NCBI RefSeq assembly: GCF_002583405.1
Contig: NZ_BCMJ01000003.1
Span: 1-64,000 of the forward strand
Direction of reading: 5' to 3'
Source of the DNA: Secundilactobacillus silagincola
GTDB lineage: Bacteria; Bacillota; Bacilli; Lactobacillales; Lactobacillaceae
DNA: 64,000 nt
In this document: positions 44,567-54,066 of the stretch, piece by piece
How positions within the stretch are numbered: position 1 is the stretch's first letter
Layout: every line of letters begins with the position of its first letter
Notes under the pieces: generated by a model
The model's database searches: none
What the model was told of the DNA's origin: nothing
The model's input: only the letters and a program-made list of their open reading frames with translations
Program-made: the position numbers and the translations under genes

Positions 44567-45358
44567 ATGATTACGTTAAAATCACCCCGAGAGATTTCAC
44601 AAATGAAGGCGTCTGGTGCTGTATTAGCAGGTGTCTTAAATGGGCTTGAAGAGATTATCAAACCAGGAATTTCAACCTGGGAAATTGAAAAATTTGCCAA
44701 TACCTATATTGAAGATCACGGTGCTACTGCGGAAGAAAAAGGCTTTGAAGGCTATAAGTACGCGACTTGCGTTAACGTTAACGATGAAGTTGCGCATGCC
44801 ACGCCACGGAAAGCATTGATCTTAAAAGCGGGTGACGTTGTGGCAGTGGACCTAGTTGTCAATTTAAACGGTTTTTTAAGTGATGCTTGCCGAACATTTG
44901 CTGTTGGTGAGATTTCAGCCGAAAATCAACGTCTGCTTGATGTTACTAGAGAATCTTTGTATCGCGGAATTGATCAAGCCGTGATTGGTAACCGACTTGG
45001 TGATGTTGGTGCTGCTATTCAGCAGTACGTGGAAACCGAAAACCACATGGGTGATGTCCGTGAACTCATTGGACACGGTATCCAGCCGACAATGCATGAA
45101 CAACCTGATGTACCAGCTTATGGTGAAGCAGGTAAAGGGCTACGTCTACGTGAAGGAATGACCATTACCATTGAACCAATGGTCAACTTGGGGACCCGCG
45201 AGATTCGTGCTATGGAAACCGCAGATCATTCTTGGGAATATTACGTGACAGCTGACGGCAAACCATCAGCACAATTTGAACATACCTTAGTCATTACCAA
45301 AGATGGTCCCAAAATTTTGACTTCTCAGGATCCGAAACGTGACGCTAAATATCTGTAG
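44567..45358 (+). CDS. map: Methionine aminopeptidase, type I
   Basis: The 263-residue protein has the metal-ligand residues in order: VVAVDLVV (Asp), SDACRTF (Asp), GHGIQPTMHE (His), TIEPM (Glu) and FEHTLV (Glu). It removes the N-terminal methionine of nascent proteins. A AAGGAAG ribosome site precedes the ATG. It is monocistronic, with its own promoter in the 130-bp space after sbcC. Confidence 0.95.
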   Translation: MITLKSPREISQMKASGAVLAGVLNGLEEIIKPGISTWEIEKFANTYIEDHGATAEEKGFEGYKYATCVNVNDEVAHATPRKALILKAGDVVAVDLVVNLNGFLSDACRTFAVGEISAENQRLLDVTRESLYRGIDQAVIGNRLGDVGAAIQQYVETENHMGDVRELIGHGIQPTMHEQPDVPAYGEAGKGLRLREGMTITIEPMVNLGTREIRAMETADHSWEYYVTADGKPSAQFEHTLVITKDGPKILTSQDPKRDAKYL

Positions 45359-45443
45359 TATTTTGGATATCAAACAAAATTTGTGGCAAAACCCATCTTC
45401 ATCGCTATACTAATCATATAAGTCTGAGGATGAGGGGGAAATT

Positions 45444-47432
45444 ATGGATCAAGTACTTTTATTAATTATTATTTTGGCAGTAGTGGTACTTGCCAATATT
45501 CTAGCGCGACATGTTACAGCTATTCCGTTACCATTTTTTCTGATTATCTTGGGCCTGTTGCTGGCACTGTTGCCAGCCTATTCAGGGTTTCATCTGGATC
45601 CATCAACGTTTGCGTTCGCAATTATTGCACCGATGTTATTCAATGAAGCGCAGAATAGTTCGCGGTTTTGGATTGGCAGATCGATTACGAATATCCTGTC
45701 GTTAGCTGTCGGTTTGGTGGTTGTGACAGTGTTGGTTGTGGGAACCAGTATTCATGCGCTATACGCAGTTTTACCGTTGAGTCTCAGTTTTGCCTTGATT
45801 GCAATTGTGGCGCCTACCGATGCGTCAGCTGTTAACTCGATTTTCGAAGCTAACCCCATTGCTGAAGAACAAGCAGAGACGTTACAGCATGAGTCGCTAT
45901 TTAATGACGCTGCCGGTATCGTTATTTTTGACATGGCACTGGCAGCATATATGTCGGGTCAATTTTCCATTGAAGCAGCTGTTGGCATGTTTGCTTGGGA
46001 GTTTTTAGGCGGGTTACTATTTGGTGCCATCATTGGCGTGATAGTTGTTAGTACGCGATTATTTCTCATTCGCCATAATGACGATACGCCCTTGATTATG
46101 GTATTGATTCAGTTATTAACGCCATTTTTGGTCTATTTGCTGGCGGAAAAATTGGAATTGTCAGGTATTTTGGCGGTTGTCGCTGCTGGTTTGGTTCAAG
46201 GATCAGAACGGGATAAATTAGGACTCATTTCGTCACGGATGCAGCTAGTTACCAGTAACGTTTGGGAAATTGTTAGTGGTGTTTTATCCGGAACGGTGTT
46301 TGTACTCTTAGGGTTATCGTTACCAGATGTTATTCGGGCTTTAAACGCCCATACCAATGCGCAAGTTACGATTATTAAATTACTGGCGTTGGGACTGTTT
46401 CTCTATGCGCTAAAGGGAATTATTCGACTTTTGTGGACGCGCTTTTTACTCAAGCGTAGAACAAAAACGGATCACGTTTGGCGTGACAGTTTGGTCATGG
46501 CTTTGAGTGGCGCCAACGGTACGATTACGTTGTCACTGGCATTTTCAATTCCCACGATGGTGAATGGTCACCCGTTTTTGCTGCGGGGACCGTTAATTTT
46601 TCTGGCAGCCGTGGTGATTTTAACCAGTTTGATTCTGCCAACTATTTTTGTACCGTTATTATTACCGAGTCAGGAGTCCTCTCAGCCAAAATTCAAGTGG
46701 GTCCGGCGAATGATTCAAGCGGGAATCAGTGATTTAATGGGCGAAAAGGACTATCCAGGCGAAGCTCAAATTGTCATTGATTCCCTTCAGCAGCAATTGA
46801 TTTTGGATGCGACACCTAATTTGCGAATTGAACGTCAAATTAGACGACAAACGCATAGAGTAGAAAGTCAAAAAATTCGGGAAATGTATGAAGCTGGTCA
46901 AATCACAAAAGATGAGATGACCTACTATAATCGTTTTTTGCAATTGAATCACTTTTCCGCTGATGAAAAAGTTTGGAAGAACGTTTGGTTGAGGATTCGG
47001 TTTAGTTTGCATATTGGTACTCTCTATAAAGATTTGCATAGGGCGCAGGAAGCTTTCTTAACCGCTCCAATTGCACTAGAGGAAGTTTATTGGCGAGAAC
47101 AGTTCGAAAAACACGGTGAGGATATTTTGCCAATCGAAAATGCTGGGTTTGAGGCAGTCATGGATTATTTAAAACAAAACAGCGGTGAAAATGGGGTTGA
47201 GACCAATCTTGTTCGTCGCTTCTACCGTACGCGTCACCGGCGAATTCGCGGTGGTGATGTCGATCCTAATATGGTTTATCAACTCTTTATGCGTGCGTTT
47301 CATGCCGAGTATGAACTTGTACAGCGCGCTATTGCCAAAGGTGATATTTCCGCTGATCTGGCTGAAAAACTACAGCAGCGTATTTCCTTCGATGAAATCA
47401 CATATATTCAAAATAGCGAATCGTATCGATAA
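45444..47432 (+). CDS. CPA1-family Na+/H+ antiporter
   Basis: The 662-residue protein has an N-terminal antiporter domain of about 12 segments (1-410) with the FNEAQNSSRFW region, IVAPTDASAVNSIF and FNDAAGIVIFDMAL (the ND-type ion-site motif). A large hydrophilic C-terminal regulatory domain (about 415-662) follows. It resembles the YjcE/NhaP branch and would exchange cytoplasmic Na+ for H+. A GAGGGGG ribosome site precedes the ATG. Confidence 0.92.
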   Translation: MDQVLLLIIILAVVVLANILARHVTAIPLPFFLIILGLLLALLPAYSGFHLDPSTFAFAIIAPMLFNEAQNSSRFWIGRSITNILSLAVGLVVVTVLVVGTSIHALYAVLPLSLSFALIAIVAPTDASAVNSIFEANPIAEEQAETLQHESLFNDAAGIVIFDMALAAYMSGQFSIEAAVGMFAWEFLGGLLFGAIIGVIVVSTRLFLIRHNDDTPLIMVLIQLLTPFLVYLLAEKLELSGILAVVAAGLVQGSERDKLGLISSRMQLVTSNVWEIVSGVLSGTVFVLLGLSLPDVIRALNAHTNAQVTIIKLLALGLFLYALKGIIRLLWTRFLLKRRTKTDHVWRDSLVMALSGANGTITLSLAFSIPTMVNGHPFLLRGPLIFLAAVVILTSLILPTIFVPLLLPSQESSQPKFKWVRRMIQAGISDLMGEKDYPGEAQIVIDSLQQQLILDATPNLRIERQIRRQTHRVESQKIREMYEAGQITKDEMTYYNRFLQLNHFSADEKVWKNVWLRIRFSLHIGTLYKDLHRAQEAFLTAPIALEEVYWREQFEKHGEDILPIENAGFEAVMDYLKQNSGENGVETNLVRRFYRTRHRRIRGGDVDPNMVYQLFMRAFHAEYELVQRAIAKGDISADLAEKLQQRISFDEITYIQNSESYR

Positions 47433-47536
47433 ATAAACACTTGTAATCAAGCTGTGAAATTAGTAACATAATAGATGTAAGCCAGCAGTAGGAGTATTAT
47501 TTTGGTGGGACCGGTTATTAGGATGATGATGTTTAG

Positions 47537-47971
47537 ATGAAGTATGGGTCCGTCAGACTGTTGACAGGGGATGATAGAGTGATTGCTTATACATTAAAGA
47601 TTCGAAATAAGGTGACTACCCGCGACATTGTGGTGACTTATCGGGCTACGGTGGATGGTGAGCATAAAGATTTAACAACTGGTTCCATGAAGTTTAATTT
47701 GGAAACGGCCAACATTAACTACCTGACGAATAGTAAGTTTGTGTTGGGAATTGTTGAAACCGTCATTTTACGACTTAATCAGGAATGTCAGTTAGACCGT
47801 ATTGAAGTTGATCAGTCCGCTAACCGGCTTCAGTTGCAGGTGCCTAAATTGACTGAGTTTAGAGCCTACGTTCAATCTCATCATTTATTGAGTCACGTGG
47901 CACAATCCTGTGTGGCAAATGGTCATCAGGCCATCAACGTCACAATTTCAACACCATTTAAATTAGGATGA
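47537..47971 (+). CDS. Uncharacterised protein, 144 residues
   Basis: I do not recognise the family. The sequence is alpha/beta, without signal peptide or membrane segment: about eight short strands and a helix LGIVETVILRLNQECQ. The start is uncertain: the first ATG is used but no clean ribosome site lies at normal distance. A terminator follows after its stop. It lies 105 bp after the antiporter gene in the same direction and may be co-transcribed. Confidence 0.55.
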   Translation: MKYGSVRLLTGDDRVIAYTLKIRNKVTTRDIVVTYRATVDGEHKDLTTGSMKFNLETANINYLTNSKFVLGIVETVILRLNQECQLDRIEVDQSANRLQLQVPKLTEFRAYVQSHHLLSHVAQSCVANGHQAINVTISTPFKLG

Positions 47972-47978
47972 TTCTTAA

Positions 47979-48003
47979 GTAGCTCACTTCGGTGGGCTTT
48001 TTA
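47979..48003 (+). terminator. Terminator
   Basis: AGCTCAC-TTCG-GTGGGCT (one G-T wobble) is followed by TTTT. It closes the 47537 gene. Confidence 0.85.
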
Positions 48004-48395
48004 TTTACACTATTTATATAAAAATAGAATATTAAAATTTTCCGATAATGTATACTAGATGGTTTCCAGCACTATTCTGTGATGTAATTTATAAAATTTT
48101 ACATTCAGTTGAAGATAACAACATTTTCCAAATTGTACCAATAAAACCGTTAAAACCCTTTACTATCAGCTGATAAGCAAATATATATTTATCATTTGAT
48201 TAGTGAAAAGATACACGAATTTACGCTTTTTTGTTTTATTTATGATTGCTTTAGAGGTATAATTCTCAACGTAGAGGCACTTTATATATTTTCTAATTTG
48301 TGAACTGTTCTATTTGTTCTTGGAGGAGTAACTGGAGCAGGAAGTATTGCTTATTCTGGTATCAATAAATTGTTTTAGTATCGGAGGAATTATTT
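48004..48395 (+). promoter_or_regulatory. Intergenic region of the haem operon with candidate iron-type operators
   Basis: No convincing gene in 392 AT-rich bp. TATCAGCTGATA (48164-48175, perfect palindrome) overlaps TGATAA-N12-TTATCA (48171-48194), which is similar to Fur-like GATAAT repeats. A short open stretch near 48310-48380 (LFVLGGVTGAG) resembles the end of a membrane protein but has no start or ribosome site. The operon start has GGAGG (48382-48386). Confidence 0.5.
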
Positions 48396-49898
48396 ATGAA
48401 GAAAAACTGGTTTAAGAAATTATTCGGGGGAATCTTTTTAGTTGTTGTGACTTTGGTGAGTGTCAGTGCTGCGGGGCAGGTTAGAGCTAATGCTTTGGCT
48501 GATGGCACATATACAGTACCAGTTAGTTCAATTAACAAGGATACTGGCGGTACAAGTGCTTCTCAAGCATATTTGGGTAATACTGGTAATGTGACCGTAA
48601 GCAATGGTATCTATACGGTTTCGGTACCAATTTCGGGGTCAGGGCAAAATGTTTTAAAAAGTGCTTCCATGTCTGGTTCTTCAATTTTAAGTGGTGGAAA
48701 TTTAATTTTTAAGCTGTCAGGTGAAACACCCCAGGTTCAAGTGGATTATCATATTGTTGTAGCTGTGCCTGGTATTGCTAAACCATTGATTGATATGTCA
48801 CCTTCAGCTTATGAAAGATTTGATTGGGAGAATGCTAAGTCTACTGGAACAAGTGAACAGTCAGACCAATCTAGTTCACAAGTGCCGGCATCGAGTACAA
48901 ATTTACAAGACAAAACTGATAACGGAACTGATGCAAATGTTCTTCCCCAAGTCACGACAATATCGCACACAGATACTTCAGGTAAGGTAATCGGTACGAC
49001 TATTACCATTGCCTCATCAGATCAAGCTGCTGTTAATTTTGCTGTTGCTAATGGTAAAATCCCAGAATTTAAGCCCCAAGATGACGGCAGTGGCTATGAT
49101 ATTTACGTTGATGGTGTCAAGGTTGACTCCGTTGACAACGGAACAACTCCAACGACTACTGAAGTTAAAGATCCCCAGGGTAGGATTACTGGGTATCAGA
49201 TTATTATTAACGGCACCGTTGTTGCAACCGTTCCGGATGGTGCACAAGGTTCATCAAGTAACTCAGGTAACTCAAGTAATCCAAGCACCCCATTAGCTGA
49301 CGTTTCTAAACTTAGCTATACCGTTTTACAATCTGATGGTAGTTCAGTTTCTGAGGCAAACAAGTACTATACTCATGCTGCCAGCATTGAAAAATTAAGC
49401 AACGGTTCCTACAAAGTCACCATGCACGTTCAGTATGGTAAAAATTCGGGTATGTCAGCTAAAGGTTTTGTTCCGCTAACTGTAGATGGCAAAAAGGTAT
49501 CTGATGTGACTTACGGATCAACTGACAAAGACTATACTGCCAGTTTTAGTTTTACTGTACCTAACCTCGATGCGTTGACGAAGGCACCAGTTAAGGGAAC
49601 GATTCACGTCTCAGTTCCAACGATGGATATTAGTTCTGATTTTGATATTTACTATCTTTTCACGGGTGCGACTGCTTCTGATGGCACCGGAACGACTAAC
49701 GCCAATAGTTCAGTTGCCGCAGAGACACCAAGTAACAGTTCTCAAACACCTGTTAAAGCTGTGACTGCAACTTCAAAAAAGGCATCAAGTAAATTGCCAC
49801 AAACAAGCGAAATTCCAAACGCGACTATCGCAGTTGTTGGTTTCGTTAGTTTGATTATGATTGTTATCACTGCAATTTATAGAAGAAAACGAGTCTAA
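48396..49898 (+). CDS. Cell-wall anchored NEAT-domain haem-binding protein
   Basis: The 500-residue surface protein has a signal peptide (about 1-33), a NEAT-like domain (about 36-150), a Ser/Gln linker, a beta-rich middle region (about 185-285), a second NEAT-like domain (about 300-420) and a Ser/Thr-rich stretch. At the C terminus is the sorting signal LPQTS (467-471), then a membrane segment and RRKRV. LPQTxE is the sortase signal of lactobacilli. NEAT domains bind haem and pass it inward. It is the first gene of a haem uptake operon. Confidence 0.85.
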   Translation: MKKNWFKKLFGGIFLVVVTLVSVSAAGQVRANALADGTYTVPVSSINKDTGGTSASQAYLGNTGNVTVSNGIYTVSVPISGSGQNVLKSASMSGSSILSGGNLIFKLSGETPQVQVDYHIVVAVPGIAKPLIDMSPSAYERFDWENAKSTGTSEQSDQSSSQVPASSTNLQDKTDNGTDANVLPQVTTISHTDTSGKVIGTTITIASSDQAAVNFAVANGKIPEFKPQDDGSGYDIYVDGVKVDSVDNGTTPTTTEVKDPQGRITGYQIIINGTVVATVPDGAQGSSSNSGNSSNPSTPLADVSKLSYTVLQSDGSSVSEANKYYTHAASIEKLSNGSYKVTMHVQYGKNSGMSAKGFVPLTVDGKKVSDVTYGSTDKDYTASFSFTVPNLDALTKAPVKGTIHVSVPTMDISSDFDIYYLFTGATASDGTGTTNANSSVAAETPSNSSQTPVKAVTATSKKASSKLPQTSEIPNATIAVVGFVSLIMIVITAIYRRKRV

Positions 49899-49910
49899 TG
49901 ATTTTAGTCC

Positions 49911-49948
49911 AAGACCATTCAGGTGTGATTAAACTGGGATGGTCTTTG
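49911..49948 (+). terminator. Weak hairpin between the NEAT genes
   Basis: CAAGACCAT (49910-49918) pairs with ATGGTCTTTG (49939-49948) across a 20-nt loop. It may attenuate transcription or protect the mRNA. Confidence 0.4.
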
Positions 49949-49992
49949 TGACTGTTAGTAAGGAAAAATAGATGTAGGAAGTAGGGGAAATC

Positions 49993-50820
49993 ATGAAACG
50001 AGTGAAATGGTTAGTTGGATTATTGGCTGTCGTTGCTTTTGGACTTGGCTTAGTGGCCAGCGGTGCAACAGCGCAAGCAAAATCGATGAATTATCAAGCG
50101 CTAAAATATAATACCAACCAAACTTCCATGGCTAGTGGCTACTTTGTTAAACCGGCCAGCGTCACAGTCTCTCACCATAAGTATGTTGTGACAATGCACA
50201 TTCGAACGGCTAAGAAGCTGACCTCGTATCCCGTTAAAGTGCTCTCAGTTAACGGTGGGTCACCTAAAAATGTTCGTCGGGTAAAGGATGGTGCTGGAAA
50301 TTCAAATTTGTATTATTCATTTACAACAACTAATTTAAAGAAACGAATCAATGCTAAATTGGCAATCAACGTGCCTAAGGTATATAAGGCGACTCATCTC
50401 ATTTCGTTTAAGTTCAGTACAAATGGGCTACCAAGTTTAAAAGGTAAGGCGGCTGCCACTGCCGCCACAGCAAAAGTGACAGGAGGGGTGTCCTCAACTA
50501 AAACCGGGCAACCATCCAATGACAGTAAATCGGCTCAAAACAAGGATATTAATCAGTTAGACAGTCATAAACCAAATAACCGAAGTAGTCAAAAAAAGGC
50601 AACCAGTCAAAAACCAGCTGCTGATTCGTCCTCTGCATCAAGTAAAGCGTCTAGTGAAAGTGCAGTTAAAGTATCGTCAGCTAAGCCTCAAACTACTTCG
50701 ACAGATAAAAAAGATCACAGTAATGCCACATCGCGCTTGCCGTTTTTGATTGTTGGCGTGGGCGTTATTGTGGTCGTGGTTATTGGTGGTAGCTTAATTG
50801 TCATGAAAAAGAAGGAATAG
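49993..50820 (+). CDS. Membrane-anchored NEAT-domain protein
   Basis: The 275-residue protein has a signal peptide (about 1-30), one NEAT domain (about 33-150) with SMASGYFVKP, the haem-helix type start, and strands ending ISFKFSTNG. A Ser/Lys/Gln-rich linker (150-245) follows. The C terminus is a single membrane segment followed by MKKKE and no LPxTG motif, so it is membrane-bound. This is the layout of haem relay proteins between the wall NEAT protein and the ABC transporter (IsdC-like role). A GGGGAA ribosome site precedes the ATG. Confidence 0.85.
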   Translation: MKRVKWLVGLLAVVAFGLGLVASGATAQAKSMNYQALKYNTNQTSMASGYFVKPASVTVSHHKYVVTMHIRTAKKLTSYPVKVLSVNGGSPKNVRRVKDGAGNSNLYYSFTTTNLKKRINAKLAINVPKVYKATHLISFKFSTNGLPSLKGKAAATAATAKVTGGVSSTKTGQPSNDSKSAQNKDINQLDSHKPNNRSSQKKATSQKPAADSSSASSKASSESAVKVSSAKPQTTSTDKKDHSNATSRLPFLIVGVGVIVVVVIGGSLIVMKKKE

Positions 50821-50831
50821 GGGGCGCAATC

Positions 50832-51719
50832 TTGAAATCGCCAAGACGAACAGCTTTAATCGTCGTTATTGTGTTGCTGATCGTAGGGGTATTTGGTGGC
50901 TATTTTGCTAACCATCAGTTGGCTAAGCAGCGTCATCACCAGCGAATCGTGGCGACAACCTATGCCGTGGTCCAAATTGCTGATAAACTGAAATTGCCTT
51001 TGGTCGGCGTGCCGAATACGGCCAATAAAATGCCTGCAAGATATAAAAACGTGACCAAAATTGGGAGTCCAATGAATCCTAGTGCGGAAAAAATTGCCTC
51101 AGTTAAACCCACAGCAGTTTACAGCGTAACGACGCTAAAGGACCAGTTTGGCAAATCATTTAAGCAGCAACACATCAAACCCTACTTTTTGAATTTACAA
51201 AGTGTTAGTGATTTACAGCACGTGGTGACAACAATGGGTAATCAATATGACCGCAAGAGTGAGGCTAGGGCCGCTAACCAAGAAATTAATCAGGCTATTT
51301 CTAAAGCCAAACAACGTGCGAATCATCGGCAAAAGCCACGGGTGCTTGTGCTGATGGGCTTGCCCGGTGCCGGTTATATGATTGCCACTAACCACTCTTA
51401 TGTTGGTAATTTAGTTGAGCTAGCAGGTGGAAAGAACGTCTTTACTTCCAAGAATCAAGAGTATATTCAACCTAGTGATGAGGCGATTCAAAAGGCGCAG
51501 CCACAAGTCATTTTGCGTCTCGAACACGCCATGCCCGCAATGGTGACTGAACAGTTCAATAGTGATTTTAAAACGCAATCGTTTTGGCGACAGACACCAG
51601 CAGTTCAGTCAAAGCGAGTATACGATTTACGGGAACCCGACTTTGATGCTACGGCTAACATGCATGCTGCAAAAGCGTTAGGTGAAGTGTCGCAGTGGTT
51701 GTATCCAGGGAGTCAATAA
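50832..51719 (+). CDS. Haem ABC transporter substrate-binding protein (IsdE-like)
   Basis: TTG start follows AGGGGG by 8 nt, giving 295 residues. The class III periplasmic-binding fold is seen: AVVQIADKLKLPLVGVPNTANKMP, then IGSPMNPSAEKIASVKPTAVY, the haem-side Met block known from IsdE. A His in LEHAMPAMV is a candidate second ligand. There is no lipobox cysteine: the N terminus is a plain membrane anchor (9-30), unlike IsdE lipoproteins. It precedes the permease by 1 bp. Confidence 0.82.
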   Translation: MKSPRRTALIVVIVLLIVGVFGGYFANHQLAKQRHHQRIVATTYAVVQIADKLKLPLVGVPNTANKMPARYKNVTKIGSPMNPSAEKIASVKPTAVYSVTTLKDQFGKSFKQQHIKPYFLNLQSVSDLQHVVTTMGNQYDRKSEARAANQEINQAISKAKQRANHRQKPRVLVLMGLPGAGYMIATNHSYVGNLVELAGGKNVFTSKNQEYIQPSDEAIQKAQPQVILRLEHAMPAMVTEQFNSDFKTQSFWRQTPAVQSKRVYDLREPDFDATANMHAAKALGEVSQWLYPGSQ

Positions 51720-51720
51720 G

Positions 51721-52683
51721 ATGATAAAGGAACGTGTCGCTTACATTTTAATCTGTATGGCGCTTATCATTACCGCCATATTTGCTTTAATGCTAGGTAC
51801 ACAAGAATTTTCGGTGGTTCAACTGTGGCAAGCTTTGATGGGCGACCGGCCGGAAATTTTGTCGACGGTACTCAATTTTCGTCTGCCCAGGATTTTAGCA
51901 GCAATGGTGACAGGCGGGATGCTGGCATCAGCTGGTGCAATTAGTCAGGCGGTTTTTCGTAATCGGCTGGCCGACCCAACGATTTTAGGGGTGACTAGTG
52001 CCGGTGAACTTTTCATGCTGATTGGCGGGATGCTGCTACCTGCCTTTAATTTTCAAAAACAGTTTTTTGCGCTCATGGGTGGTTTGTTTGCCTTTGCGTT
52101 ATTAGCCAACCGAAAAACCTTACGGCAACCGTACCAGCTGATCATTGTTGGGGTTGCACTGAACCTGACGTTTATGGCATTAACGCAATTATTTACCAAA
52201 GGAATCAACGTTGGTACCTCGTTAGGATTTAACGGCATTACCTGGTCGTCGGTTTACGTGCTATTAATCACCGGATTCGTGGGGTTAGTCGCCGTTTTGC
52301 TGATGGCACCATGGGCAAATGATCTCAAACTGCCAGATGAACAGCTATCTTCAGTCGGCGTTCCAGTAACGGCCATGCGACTAGGCTTACTAGCGTTAGT
52401 CGTTTATTTGTCCGCTGACGTTACTGCCGACGTGGGGACGATTCCGTTTATTGGTATTATCGTGCCAAACGTTGCCCGGTATTTTGTTGGTCATGATTAT
52501 CAAACAATTTTGCCGTTTTCAATGTTAAGCGGTGCTTGGTTATTGCTTGTGGTGGATACCATTGGTCGCATTGTGGTGTTACCCAGTGAAATCTCGGCTG
52601 CCACCATTATGGCAATTATTGGCGGTCCTTTCTTGATTATTTTGGTTCAAAGGGGGGGATTCCATGGAATTAAAACACGTTAA
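51721..52683 (+). CDS. FecCD-family ABC permease (haem/iron-siderophore type)
   Basis: The 320-residue permease has the FecCD layout: FRLPRILAAMVTGGMLASAGAISQAVFRNRLADPTILGV (conserved N-terminal block) and the C-terminal IGIIVPNVARYFVGHDYQTILPFS block that contacts the ATPase, with about nine membrane segments. ATG at 51721 is chosen because the upstream in-frame start lies inside the IsdE-like gene. It overlaps the ATPase gene by 20 bp. Confidence 0.93.
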   Translation: MIKERVAYILICMALIITAIFALMLGTQEFSVVQLWQALMGDRPEILSTVLNFRLPRILAAMVTGGMLASAGAISQAVFRNRLADPTILGVTSAGELFMLIGGMLLPAFNFQKQFFALMGGLFAFALLANRKTLRQPYQLIIVGVALNLTFMALTQLFTKGINVGTSLGFNGITWSSVYVLLITGFVGLVAVLLMAPWANDLKLPDEQLSSVGVPVTAMRLGLLALVVYLSADVTADVGTIPFIGIIVPNVARYFVGHDYQTILPFSMLSGAWLLLVVDTIGRIVVLPSEISAATIMAIIGGPFLIILVQRGGFHGIKTR

Positions 52684-53428
52684 TTATGGCTACCCAGGAT
52701 CAGAAAAATTAATCAAAGATTTTACGGCTACGGTACCCAATGGGAAAATTCTGTCGATTATTGGTCAAAATGGTGCTGGAAAATCAACTTTGCTGAAATT
52801 ACTGATGGGCTCAGTTTCACCTGATACTGGAACGGTTGAATTGGACGGTCAGTTGATTGAAACGTTGTCGAAGCGACAACGAGCAGCAAAAATTGCACTG
52901 GTCACTCAGCAACACCAAGTTTATGATGAAATGACGGTTAAAGAAGTTGTCAAAACGGGACGATTACCGTTTCATTCATTATTAGCTACCATTTCTGATG
53001 ATGAAGTTCGGCCATTTTTAAGGGTTGTTGATCTAGCGGATGCCATGAATCGACCATTATCGTCGCTTTCAGGTGGTCAGCAGCAACGGGTCTGGTTGGC
53101 CGCAGCATTGGCGCAAGAACCGCAATACCTGTTTTTAGACGAACCCACGACGTATTTAGATATTCGGTACCAAAATGAGTTAATGGCACTGATTCGGAAG
53201 CTGAATGCAGAGCAGCAACTGACGGTGGTGATGATTTTACATGATATCAATCAAGCGTTGAAAGTTAGCGACCAGATTTGGCTCGTTAAATCGGGCCAAT
53301 TAGTTAAAGCAGGGACTGCAGACGAAATTCTAAATGAACAACTGTTAAGTAACGCCTTTGAACTCCCCGTGAAAATTGTGAATATTGAAAAATATGGCCC
53401 ATATGTGATTCAGTTAACGGCCTCGTAG
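52664..53428 (+). CDS. ABC transporter ATP-binding protein (FecE/FhuC type)
   Basis: The 254-residue ATPase has Walker A GQNGAGKST, signature LSGGQQQRVWLA, Walker B YLFLDEPTTYLDI and the switch His in LHDINQAL. It is fused by overlap to the FecCD permease and is the motor of the haem importer. A GGGGGGG ribosome site lies inside the permease gene. A hairpin terminator follows at its stop codon. Confidence 0.95.
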   Translation: MELKHVNYGYPGSEKLIKDFTATVPNGKILSIIGQNGAGKSTLLKLLMGSVSPDTGTVELDGQLIETLSKRQRAAKIALVTQQHQVYDEMTVKEVVKTGRLPFHSLLATISDDEVRPFLRVVDLADAMNRPLSSLSGGQQQRVWLAAALAQEPQYLFLDEPTTYLDIRYQNELMALIRKLNAEQQLTVVMILHDINQALKVSDQIWLVKSGQLVKAGTADEILNEQLLSNAFELPVKIVNIEKYGPYVIQLTAS

Positions 53429-53448
53429 CGGTGCAAACCGCTTTTTTT
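53427..53448 (+). terminator. Terminator of the haem operon
   Basis: AGCGGT-GCA-AACCGCT with T7 directly after it, overlapping the last bases of the stop codon. Confidence 0.85.
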
Positions 53449-53553
53449 GTCCCAATTCTCAAAATCCGTTGGCATGTGCGTTGAATTATAGTTAAATATG
53501 ATTATGACTGTTGGCATACGGTTATTAATTTTGAGAGAAGAGGTTGGTTCAGT

Positions 53554-54066
53554 TTGAAAGAGATGAGACTTAGTTCTGCGTACGTTGTGGCTGCCATGAG
53601 CGTTTTGATTGCGATGCAGGTGGTTTTAGGCAGTTTCTTATCGATTCAATTTTTAATCACGAAAATCACGTTTTCGTTTATTGTAACGGCTATTATGGCG
53701 CGCTTGTTTCCACCGAAATTAACGGCTGCTGCAACTACCATGTCAAGTTTGATTGGGATGTTATTGTTTCCTAAATTTAGTTTTTTCTTTGGCTTTCTCA
53801 TTACTGCTGGTTTAACCGGGTATACGTTTGGCAAATTATTTTATCAAAAACCAGTTGTTTTATGGCGCATTTTATTGGCTTCCTTCATTGTGACCATGGG
53901 TTGGAATCTACTATTAAATAGTCTTTGGCTTCATATCATGTATGGCATGACTTGGAACGTGCTGTTTGCGACCCGGATCCCGCAAGAATTAATTTCGTTT
54001 GTCATTTACAGCTTTTTGATTTCGGTGATCTTTAAGGCAGTTCCAATTGACCGTTTTACAAAATAG
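53554..54066 (+). CDS. ECF transporter S component (FolT-like)
   Basis: The 170-residue protein has six hydrophobic segments and resembles the folate S component FolT: SIQFLITKITFSFIVTAIMA, LIGMLLFPKFSFFFGFLITAGLTGYTFG, then LLLNSLWLHIMYGMTWNVLFATRIPQELISF. S components bind a vitamin and use a shared EcfAAT module, which is not in this window. TTG at 53554 is used, with GAGAAGAGG upstream, and an ATG nine bases later is a possible alternative. Its own promoter follows the haem-operon terminator. Another vitamin cannot be excluded. Confidence 0.75.
   Translation: MKEMRLSSAYVVAAMSVLIAMQVVLGSFLSIQFLITKITFSFIVTAIMARLFPPKLTAAATTMSSLIGMLLFPKFSFFFGFLITAGLTGYTFGKLFYQKPVVLWRILLASFIVTMGWNLLLNSLWLHIMYGMTWNVLFATRIPQELISFVIYSFLISVIFKAVPIDRFTK

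Noticed and set aside
48310-48380. Fragment reading LFVLGGVTGAG upstream of the NEAT gene
   Set aside because: No start codon or ribosome site; a stop precedes it. It may be a relic, but cannot be assigned.
53449-53553. THF riboswitch in front of the FolT-like gene
   Set aside because: The conserved riboswitch core is not present in the 100 bp between the terminator and the start.
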